Assembly (NCBI GenBank): GCA_036825615.1
Contig: DAISXY010000001.1
Span: 124,001-188,000 of the forward strand
Direction: 5' to 3'
From: JAICXG01 sp036825615
GTDB taxonomy: Bacteria > Verrucomicrobiota > Verrucomicrobiia > Chthoniobacterales > UBA10450
Length of the DNA stretch: 64,000 nt
This document shows, piece by piece, positions 46,886 through 53,849 of this stretch. The first letter of the stretch is position 1; each line of letters begins with the position of its first letter. The translations under genes and the position numbers were made by a program. Under the pieces are notes generated by a model. The model saw nothing but the letters and a program-made list of their open reading frames with translations. It was not told the DNA's origin and searched no databases.

Positions 46886-47635
46886 TCAGATCGGCGACAA
46901 GGCCGAGGGTGCCTCAAGGTAAACGGTGTTGTTCTGAGAGAACTGGTCCTGGGCGCGTGCATAGTCATCCATCCGCCCAATGTCGAGCCACTCACACTTC
47001 TGCCGGTAACATTTGACCCGACCGCCGCTCTGATAAACCCGCAGAACAAGGTCCGGCATGTCAAGCCGTTCTCCTCTTGGAACATGACGGAGGGCATTAA
47101 GGCTGATGACGTTGACCCCCATGCTGACCTCAAAGTGATAGGTTGGTTTTTCCCGATAACCGTTGAATTCTCTCTCCTGGTCAAATTCGATTACACCAAA
47201 GTCGATCTGCACCTGGCGCGGGAACACTGCGACCGTGAAATTGGCCCGCTCAGTTTGGTGGTAGCGCAGCATCTCACGGAAATCGAGGGTTGTAAGCAGG
47301 TCTCCGTTCATGACGAGGAACGGATCAGTCAGATTGTTGATCAGGGAGAGTGGACCTGCGGTTCCGAGCGGTTGCTCCTCACTGACATATTCGATCTCGA
47401 GTCCGAACCTGCTGCCATCACCGCAAACCGCTTGGATGAGTTCCCCGAGATATCCCGTGCAAATACTCACCTGAGTAAGACCAGAAGCTGCAAGGCGTCG
47501 AAGCAGTATCTCCAAAACCGGCTTGTCCCCCAACGGCACAAGCGGCTTCGGAAAGACCGCAGTCAAGGGACGCAAACGAGTCCCCTTGCCTCCCGCCAAA
47601 ATCACTGTCCTGACTCCGCTGCTTGTGCTACTCAT
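46886..47635 (-). CDS. sugar-phosphate nucleotidyltransferase
   Basis: This 249-residue protein has the pyrophosphorylase signature TVILAGGKGTRLRPLT (about 10-25), PKPLVPLGDKPVLE, and FLVMNGDLLTTLDF with the catalytic Asp. Short, with no left-handed helix domain, it resembles the GDP/UDP-sugar nucleotidyltransferases found beside LegB-like dehydratases in nonulosonate-type loci (for example PtmE). It lies directly downstream (22 bases) of a LegB-like gene, so it may make the activated precursor for that route. The nucleotide and sugar cannot be told by eye. Confidence 0.88.
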   Translation of the reverse strand: MSSTSSGVRTVILAGGKGTRLRPLTAVFPKPLVPLGDKPVLEILLRRLAASGLTQVSICTGYLGELIQAVCGDGSRFGLEIEYVSEEQPLGTAGPLSLINNLTDPFLVMNGDLLTTLDFREMLRYHQTERANFTVAVFPRQVQIDFGVIEFDQEREFNGYREKPTYHFEVSMGVNVISLNALRHVPRGERLDMPDLVLRVYQSGGRVKCYRQKCEWLDIGRMDDYARAQDQFSQNNTVYLEAPSALSPI

Positions 47636-47657
47636 TTACTAGCTCTTCGTCCCGCAG

Positions 47658-48635
47658 TTAGACGACGTATCCCCCGGCGACGTAGTCTGACGGGTGTCCC
47701 TGAATGTGCTCAAAGGTTGCACGAAGCCCGCTCTGAATATCGATCTTTGGCGTCCAATTGGTCAGCGACAATGCTTTTCGATTGTCACTGATCAACCGCA
47801 CTATTTCACTCCCCTCAGGTCGAACGCGAACCGGCTCCACATCGACCGCAAGCTCGCGTCCGATGAGTTCCCCAACCCGTCGCACCAGTTCCCGTACTGA
47901 GACACCCGTGCCGACGCCGAGATTGATCAGTTCTCCCACAGTCCGCTCCGAACGGGCCGCCGCAAGAAAACCAGCCGCGGTGTCTGTGACATAAGTTAGG
48001 TCGCGAACGGGCTCGAGATTGCCCAGCCTTAGCCGTTCTCCGCTTAGCGCCTGAGTGATAATCGTGGGAATGATGGCCCGCTGGCTCTGACGTGGTCCAT
48101 AAGTGTTAAAGGGCCGAACCGTGGTGACCGGCGTGCGGAAACTAAGCCAATAACTTTCAGCTAGCTTGTCCGCCGCAGCTTTGGTCGCGGAGTAGGGCGA
48201 CTGAGCGACAAGCGGATGCTTCTCGTCAATCGGGACATATTGGGCCGAACCGTATGTCTCGCTGGTCGAAGTGTGAATCAAATGCTGAACCGAATGATCG
48301 CGGCAGGCGTCGAGCACATTTAGGACGCCGACCACGTTGGTTTGGACATAGGAAGCTGGCGCTGTGTAGGAGTAAGGAATTCCGATGAGCGCGGCAAGAT
48401 GAAAAACCCAGTCACATCCGGAAACGGCCTGAGCGACCGAACGGCTATCGGCAATATCCCCGGGAACAATCTCCAGTTCGTGCCTAATCGACGGGGACAG
48501 TTGCTCGATATTTCCCCAGCGACCACTTGAATTGTAGTGAACGAACGCCCGGACCGTGAAGCCTTCGCGAACCAGAAGCTCCGTGAGATGGCTGCCTATG
48601 AAGCCGGCCGCGCCAGTAACAAGGACACGCATCAT
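47658..48635 (-). CDS. NAD-dependent 4,6-dehydratase-type SDR (LegB-like)
   Basis: A 325-residue extended SDR: VLVTGAAGFIGSHLTELL (4-21), FHLAALIGIPYSYTAPASYV, HTSTSETYGSAQYVPIDEKH and PYSATK with Tyr about 148 and Lys about 152, then VRPFNTYGPRQSQRAIIPTI. This motif set, with the Glu in SETYG, is that of LegB/GDP-GlcNAc 4,6-dehydratase-like enzymes that make 4-keto-6-deoxy sugars. Its product could be aminated by the DegT enzyme at 37569-38759. Exact substrate is inference. Confidence 0.87.
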   Translation of the reverse strand: MMRVLVTGAAGFIGSHLTELLVREGFTVRAFVHYNSSGRWGNIEQLSPSIRHELEIVPGDIADSRSVAQAVSGCDWVFHLAALIGIPYSYTAPASYVQTNVVGVLNVLDACRDHSVQHLIHTSTSETYGSAQYVPIDEKHPLVAQSPYSATKAAADKLAESYWLSFRTPVTTVRPFNTYGPRQSQRAIIPTIITQALSGERLRLGNLEPVRDLTYVTDTAAGFLAAARSERTVGELINLGVGTGVSVRELVRRVGELIGRELAVDVEPVRVRPEGSEIVRLISDNRKALSLTNWTPKIDIQSGLRATFEHIQGHPSDYVAGGYVV

Positions 48636-48664
48636 TTGACTCTTCGCGCGGTGGTAGGGCGCAC

Positions 48665-50071
48665 TTAAAGCAAAACGGCTTCCGGCAGCGTCGATTCATC
48701 TGCCGCGTCATCAGTCGCCACTTCTCCAAGCAACGCCATCGACCCGGCGTCACGTTCCACCCAAACTCGCAGCGCGATACCCGCAGCAGCCCACATTCCC
48801 AACGCACTCTCGCGAGGATAGAAAGTCTGGGCTCCGAATGCCGCAAAGAAGAGGGCAAGAAACAGCGCCAACGCCATACCGCCAGCCACCTGATAAAGCA
48901 TGCATTCTCCCTCCCAAAACAGGCGAAAAGACCGGTGGGTAATCATGACATACACTGGCAAAATGAAGAGAAAACCGAGGACACCATCGTCAAGCAGGAT
49001 TTCAAGGTAAGCATTGTGAGGATGACCAAAGCCCTCACCTATCTCAACCTGAAGGTCACTAGACAAACCTGTTGTAATAATTCCGAGGCGGCCATATCCA
49101 AGCAGCGGGGCTTGCTTGATTTTCGCGATCACGTACGGCCACATGTCCGTTCTGCCCGAGGTGATCTCAGACGAATCTGTCTGTTCAACAGAGTCTCCAT
49201 GGCGGCCACCAAACCCTTCCAGCATTCTCTCCTTGACGCCCGGAATGGCGACGCTGATCAGGATCACTGCCACCGGCAAAAAAAGCAGGAGTTTGCGCCA
49301 CTTCACCAGGCAAAAGATCAGTCCTACGAATCCCCAAGTGACATAGCCCGCTCGTCCACCAGTCATGGCTTGAGCCCAGAGCATCACAACCGCCGCGCCC
49401 CAGCACAACCAGCGGAGTCGCTTAGTGGGCATCAATTGCGAAAAAACAAGTGTCGCCCAGCTCGCACCCGCCAGCATCATCGACATATCCACACGATTGT
49501 ATCCGGTGGAATGATTGATCACCTTCGCCGCCTTGCTGCTTAGTTCGGATCCTGAAAGATCGATCTGGAGTCCCATGTGACGCGCCACTTCCATTGCGAG
49601 CAGTAGATACAAGAGAACAATAGAGGAAAGTCCCCAAACGACGCGATCCTGCGTCCTGCAACCGTCGTAGAGGAGAAAGCACGGAATCAGGTATTTTAGA
49701 GGATTGATCAGGTAATCCACGACGATCTCATCCCTGCCAAAACTGTAAAACTGCGTTGGATCAATTACGAAACGCAAAAAGGCCCAAATGATCACCGCCA
49801 GATACAGCAGAAAGGCCGATTTTACTCCGCGCGGCATGTCCCATACCAAACCTTCTCCTTGGCGGTGTAGAAGCCAGCTTCCCAGGACATTCAAGACCAA
49901 GAAGTTCCAAAGATTAAATCCCGTAATGCCGAGAATGCTCTTGGGAATATCCGGGTGCTGAAGAAAAGCCATCAGAACCACCGCACCACAAAGGGCCCGA
50001 AACCAGTTGCGCCACGCATAGAGGGACAGCCATAGAACAACAAAAGAAAAGACTGTGACCCTAATCGACAT
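48665..50071 (-). CDS. wzy: O-antigen ligase/polymerase family membrane protein (Wzy-like)
   Basis: This 468-residue protein has about eleven hydrophobic segments. A large periplasmic loop carries GRTDMWPYVIAKIKQAPLLG and EGFGHPHNAYLEILLDDGVL, the Wzy_C signature. It would polymerise the repeat unit after flipping. The region upstream is a 392-base stretch with short tandem repeats rather than a gene. The start ATG at 50071 has no strong ribosome binding site visible. Confidence 0.87.
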   Translation of the reverse strand: MSIRVTVFSFVVLWLSLYAWRNWFRALCGAVVLMAFLQHPDIPKSILGITGFNLWNFLVLNVLGSWLLHRQGEGLVWDMPRGVKSAFLLYLAVIIWAFLRFVIDPTQFYSFGRDEIVVDYLINPLKYLIPCFLLYDGCRTQDRVVWGLSSIVLLYLLLAMEVARHMGLQIDLSGSELSSKAAKVINHSTGYNRVDMSMMLAGASWATLVFSQLMPTKRLRWLCWGAAVVMLWAQAMTGGRAGYVTWGFVGLIFCLVKWRKLLLFLPVAVILISVAIPGVKERMLEGFGGRHGDSVEQTDSSEITSGRTDMWPYVIAKIKQAPLLGYGRLGIITTGLSSDLQVEIGEGFGHPHNAYLEILLDDGVLGFLFILPVYVMITHRSFRLFWEGECMLYQVAGGMALALFLALFFAAFGAQTFYPRESALGMWAAAGIALRVWVERDAGSMALLGEVATDDAADESTLPEAVLL

Positions 50072-50463
50072 CTAATAATAGAGTGGACAAAACAAGGCGA
50101 CGAAGAGATGGTGGTATTCGCCGTTGCGGGCTCGAATCACCGTCAGCATGCTTGCGGACTCAAGGCACGCCGGCTTTGACCATGGCGGGCTAGTCGAACA
50201 ATTTTCAACCCTTCGCATCACGACCCGGATGCTCGGCCACTTCGGGGCTGAGTGGTCGACTACCAAAGTTTTCGACGAGCACTGCAAGCGCGGACCTCGC
50301 CACCCCAAGCATGGACTCGTCGAACCCAAGTCCGGAATCGACGAACCGAAGCCTGGGATCGAGCACCCGAAGGCCAGTTTGGCATTCTGGAGCCTCGAAT
50401 TTGGCTCCTGGATGTCCCCGTTTGTGCGTTATCACCGAAGATATGGTGAACCAAGACGGGGAC
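50072..50463. other. 392-base gap containing 21-bp degenerate tandem repeats
   Basis: This gap lies between the 2-epimerase and Wzy genes. I see no convincing gene. The middle holds a 21-bp periodic repeat (listed separately). A minus-strand frame of 88 codons (50471-50205) starts inside the 2-epimerase stop (ATGCTTAA) and reads through the repeats as seven-residue units, but its composition is not clearly protein-like. No stem followed by a T-run was found, so readthrough into wzy is plausible. Confidence 0.6.
50275..50379. repeat. 21-bp degenerate tandem repeat, about five units
   Basis: Successive 21-base units on the plus strand share a C-C-A-A-G or C-G-A-A-G core at a strict 21-base spacing, for example TCGTCGAACCCAAGTCCGG (50317-50335), TCGACGAACCGAAGCCTGG (50338-50356) and TCGAGCACCCGAAGGCCAG (50359-50377). 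Weaker copies extend to the left, to about 50254. The period is a multiple of three, so a frame is kept through it. Confidence 0.65.
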
Positions 50464-51567
50464 TTAAGCATCGAGCAGACACTGCACGATGCGCTCGGCG
50501 GTTTTTCCGTCCCAGAGAGGTGGGACCTGGCTTTGCCGGCCGTTTGCGACCGCGTTCCTGAGGTCAGAACGCAGGGTTTCGAGCTGCGTCAGGCGGTTGC
50601 TGCCGACATGGATGGTGATGGGACGTTCGGTGTTGGGACGCAAGGTAAGACAGGGCGTGCCAAAGAAGGTGCTCTCTTCCTGTAACCCGCCGGAATCGGT
50701 AAGAACGCAGCGGGCGTGTTTGGTCAAGGCAAGGGAGTCGTTGTAGCCGATCGGCTCCAAGATTTGCACGCCATTACCTGGCTCGAAGGCAATCTCGAAT
50801 TCCTTCATTCGTTGCCTGGTCCTGGGATGAAGCGGGAAGACGACGGGAAGCTGCTTGGAAATTGTGTCGAGCTCGTTCACGATCGCCCGAAGTGATTCCC
50901 GGCGATCGACGTTACTCGGACGATGCAAGGTTACGTAAAGGAAGTTTTTATCCTCGAGTTTTAATTGCTCCAGGACTCGGCCGTTACTCCCGCTCTGCAG
51001 GTGAGTCATGACTGAGTCAATCATAATGTTTCCCACGAGGCGGATCTTCGATGCGGGGATACCTTCCTTTCTCAGGTTGTCGTTGGCGTCTTCGGACGGA
51101 GTAAGGAGTAAGTCGGCCAGTGAGTCAGTCACGACGCGGTTTATCTCCTCGGGCATGGTGCGGTCGTAACTGCGCAGGCCGGCTTCGACATGGGCGACGC
51201 GAATTCCCATCTTAGCCGCAACGAGGGTGCAGGCCATGGTGGAATTCACATCCCCGACGACTACGACCCAATCCGGTTTTGAATGTTCCAGAACCGGCTC
51301 GAACGCAGCCATGATCCCGGCGGTTTGCGCGGCGTGCGAGCCGGAGCCGACCTCGAGATTAATGTCGGGCGCGGGGATGCCGAGTTCGGCAAAGAATATC
51401 TCCGACATCTTTGCGTCGTAATGCTGACCGGTGTGAATCAGTTGCCAGCCGATTCGTCTCCCCTCCCCCTGGCTGTTATGCGCTTCAAACGCCTTGATAA
51501 GCGGCGCGATTTTCATGAAGTTCGGCCGCGCCCCGGCGACGACAGCGATTTTCAGCTTATCAATCAT
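50464..51567 (-). CDS. wecB: UDP-N-acetylglucosamine 2-epimerase, non-hydrolysing (WecB/WbpI family)
   Basis: This 367-residue protein has VVAGARPNFMKIAPLIKAF, WQLIHTGQHYDAKMSEIFF, VHVEAGLRSYDRTMPEEINR-type central residues (starting at VAHVEAGLRS) and VLTDSGGLQEESTFFGTPCL. These are the conserved sites of non-hydrolysing 2-epimerases. By default it makes UDP-ManNAc; in context it could instead be WbpI-like and epimerise UDP-GlcNAc(3NAc)A to the manno form, completing the WbpA-B-E-D route. Motif reading alone does not decide. It begins immediately after the stop of the deacetylase-DUF354 fusion. Confidence 0.9.
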   Translation of the reverse strand: MIDKLKIAVVAGARPNFMKIAPLIKAFEAHNSQGEGRRIGWQLIHTGQHYDAKMSEIFFAELGIPAPDINLEVGSGSHAAQTAGIMAAFEPVLEHSKPDWVVVVGDVNSTMACTLVAAKMGIRVAHVEAGLRSYDRTMPEEINRVVTDSLADLLLTPSEDANDNLRKEGIPASKIRLVGNIMIDSVMTHLQSGSNGRVLEQLKLEDKNFLYVTLHRPSNVDRRESLRAIVNELDTISKQLPVVFPLHPRTRQRMKEFEIAFEPGNGVQILEPIGYNDSLALTKHARCVLTDSGGLQEESTFFGTPCLTLRPNTERPITIHVGSNRLTQLETLRSDLRNAVANGRQSQVPPLWDGKTAERIVQCLLDA

Positions 51568-53670
51568 CTAGAAGCCGTTCCTTGTGTAGCGGCGCGCGAA
51601 CTCGGCGATTTCCTCGATCCCGTCAACGATCTGGTGCAGGGTGCAGCGCGAAGTCGCCTCCGCGATTGTGGACCGCGGTCGCTTTTGCAGAGCTATGTTG
51701 GTTTCGACCTCCTCGACCGACTTAATCATGGTGAGACGACCCTCCGCGCTTAGCTTGCGATCGACCGCTCCGACATGGCCGCGGAAGATGCTGTAAACCG
51801 GGACACCCAAGGCAGCGGCCTCCCGATTCATGGTGCCGCCCCCGCTAATAACCAAATCGGAATGCCAGAGGAGATTGAGGCCGTCGACGGCTCCGTCGGG
51901 TATTTTGATTCTTCCTTGCTCAAACCAATTCGACCACTGCTTTTGGATCGCCTGCGACTGTTTCGTGTTACGCGGCAGGAGAATGACTTTTACGATCGCG
52001 TTCCGGCAAGCGCGGTCCATAAAGGCTTCAAAAAGGTCGTCGCTTTGCGGGTTATGGTAGTGAGCCTCAGTCGCAGGCGGTCGCACAGTTACGACCAGGT
52101 CATCATCAGATAGCCCAAGCTCATTCATTAAACGGTGGTCGGGCTCAAGCTTCCACGCATAGACGTCTTCCTTAATCCCATGATACTTGCGAATGTTACC
52201 ATTTCGGCACGGTAACATCGTGTCCGGGATGATCGAGGGCGCCATGACCCAGGACGGGCGCATCGTCACGGGAAAGCGACAATACTCGTAGTCCTCGATC
52301 AGCAGACTGGGAATTCTAAACCAATTACCGAGGAAAATTTGTGAGCGCGACCCATGAGAGACACCGAGGAGCGGTTTTTCCCGCAGAATGGTAGGAGCGA
52401 GAAGGAGCGATCGCTGCATCAGCCCGGCAATTTTGCGAGCCGGATTCTTACCGTGGTGGCGGCCGATCCGGATGTAAGGCAAGCCCTTTCGATCAGCTAG
52501 TTCGCAGACCTGAAAGGCGTCACGAGCCGTGATGAGAACCGGATAGCGCCGGGATTGAAGCTCATCAATGATCGGTTCGAAGAAAGGAACGTGCGGCGTA
52601 TTATCGAGATCAATCCAGATCTTTTCCTTGCGTTCCGGGCGGAGGCGGGTTGATCCGTTTGCACTGTGCCCATTTATTGGCGTCAGGCCGCGCGTTTGCT
52701 TGACCCAGGCTGCCGCTTCACGGGGCAAAGGCTGCCAATACTCGCCCTCATATCTCGACTTGAGATAATCGAGGAGCTCAAGATAGAGTTCTATTGGATA
52801 CTGTTCCCGTCGAGGCCAAGTTTGACCGATCGACATGTAATCGGGGTGAGTATCCAGAAGCACCATCCCGCCGTGGCTCGCGAGCCAGTCGAGTTTCTTT
52901 TTCCAAACGTCGATCGATTTCTCGCGTAGAAGGAGAAAGAGGGTGGAGTCCTGCGGCAGGGTGTAAGGCAGTTCGACATAGCCGCGACCTCCGGTCGCAG
53001 AATGACGAAGAGATGAGCTGCCGTTGGAAGGAGAACCGGGAGCAGGGCCGGGGGAGCTAAGGTCTGGCCGCGGGATCCAGAAAGGGAAAATCGTGTGACG
53101 CCCTTCAGGCTGCGGCTCGAATGGGTCCGTGTCGAAGGTTGAGGCGTCGTATTCGAGTTCCAGCTCATGCAGCCAATCCAGATTATGCAACATGAAACCG
53201 GAACGAAAACCAACGGCTGACCAGTCCTGGAGATACTGATTAATTCGGCGGGCATTCTGCTCGAACTCGGCGCGGGAGCGGTAGAGCCGGCCGTTATGGC
53301 GGAGATCGTGGACACCGACCTCGAAGCCATTACTTCGCAGCTCCTGCCGCAAGCTCCGCGGAGTGTAATAACTTCCTTCGGGAATAAAGTTAAAGGACGA
53401 GCGCAACCCAAGGTCTCTCTCCCGGCGCATCAGCTCCGCTGTTTTCGTGATACCACCGGCTGATTCGACGTCGTGGGTCAGGACAACGGCAAACCTCTTC
53501 CCGTCGGGCCAGCCCATCCAGTCGGGCGGCGGGACCTCAGAGCCGGGGAGAATAGGCCAGATGTTTTCTACCCGCGGCCGGCGTCGACCGGCAAGGGCGC
53601 GACGCAGGGCCATCCGCACCCTTTGGGGGACATAGGGCTTGGCGCCGTAATAGATCCTATTGCGCAGCAT
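51568..53670 (-). CDS. fusion of polysaccharide deacetylase-like and DUF354 domains
   Basis: The 700-residue protein has two parts. About 55-315 is deacetylase-like: AVVLTHDVESAGG (Asp about 67), SSFNFIPEGSYYTP, and FEVGVHDLRHNGRLY with His 121 and 125. About 350-690 is DUF354, a GT-B-like fold: IWIDLDNTPHVPFFEPIIDE, GVSHGSRSQIFLGNWF, SLLIEDYEYCRFP, SDLVISGGGTMNREAAALGV. DUF354 is typically a separate protein. Residues of about 204-229 (SSPGPAPGSPSNGSSSLRHS onwards) look like an insertion in the deacetylase domain. The next gene, a 2-epimerase, abuts it; DUF354 is distantly similar to that fold. Reaction unknown. Confidence 0.85.
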   Translation of the reverse strand: MLRNRIYYGAKPYVPQRVRMALRRALAGRRRPRVENIWPILPGSEVPPPDWMGWPDGKRFAVVLTHDVESAGGITKTAELMRRERDLGLRSSFNFIPEGSYYTPRSLRQELRSNGFEVGVHDLRHNGRLYRSRAEFEQNARRINQYLQDWSAVGFRSGFMLHNLDWLHELELEYDASTFDTDPFEPQPEGRHTIFPFWIPRPDLSSPGPAPGSPSNGSSSLRHSATGGRGYVELPYTLPQDSTLFLLLREKSIDVWKKKLDWLASHGGMVLLDTHPDYMSIGQTWPRREQYPIELYLELLDYLKSRYEGEYWQPLPREAAAWVKQTRGLTPINGHSANGSTRLRPERKEKIWIDLDNTPHVPFFEPIIDELQSRRYPVLITARDAFQVCELADRKGLPYIRIGRHHGKNPARKIAGLMQRSLLLAPTILREKPLLGVSHGSRSQIFLGNWFRIPSLLIEDYEYCRFPVTMRPSWVMAPSIIPDTMLPCRNGNIRKYHGIKEDVYAWKLEPDHRLMNELGLSDDDLVVTVRPPATEAHYHNPQSDDLFEAFMDRACRNAIVKVILLPRNTKQSQAIQKQWSNWFEQGRIKIPDGAVDGLNLLWHSDLVISGGGTMNREAAALGVPVYSIFRGHVGAVDRKLSAEGRLTMIKSVEEVETNIALQKRPRSTIAEATSRCTLHQIVDGIEEIAEFARRYTRNGF
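52984..53015. repeat. hairpin-bearing GTCATTCTG-type element inside the fusion gene
   Basis: The plus strand has GCGACC-TCC-GGTCGC, a perfect 6-base stem with a 3-base loop, followed by AGAATGACGAAGAG. On the minus strand this reads CGTCATTCTG then GCGACCGGAGGTCGC, resembling the left end of the intergenic element at 5580. It encodes the SLRHSATGGR part of an apparent insertion in the deacetylase domain, and the frame is preserved. Confidence 0.45.
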
Positions 53671-53849
53671 TCGAGCTAGGAGCGAAGAGCTAGGAGCTAG
53701 GACTCGGAGACTAGGAGCGGGGAGCTAGAGAGTTCTCATTAACCCAAGGAGCATTCGACTTTGCTCTACGAGGTCGCGAAGCGCCTTTTTGGAAGCTTTG
53801 TAACTCGTTGCTCCGTGTCTCCACGCTCTCTGCTCCTCGCGCTTGCTTC
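53671..53849. other. intergenic spacer with low-complexity GAGCTAGGA repeats
   Basis: The 179-base gap between the Wzc-like gene and the fusion gene has no gene. From about 53673 to 53731 the plus strand is purine-rich with repeated GAGCTAGGAG words. Near the other end it is pyrimidine-rich (53805-53846). GGAGCTAGAGAG (about 53720-53731) and CTCTCTGCTCC (about 53826-53836) are near-complementary, so a long imperfect stem is possible. No T-run follows, so a factor-independent terminator is not supported. Confidence 0.5.

Noticed and set aside
48665..50071. Wzy-like protein as a possible exosortase
   Set aside because: It lacks the exosortase Cys/Arg/His arrangement and instead has the HPHNAYLE Wzy_C signature.
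50205..50471. 88-codon minus-strand frame overlapping the 2-epimerase stop
   Set aside because: Kept only as a note. It is carried by the 21-bp repeat, shows no signal, membrane or domain feature, and its composition is not clearly coding.
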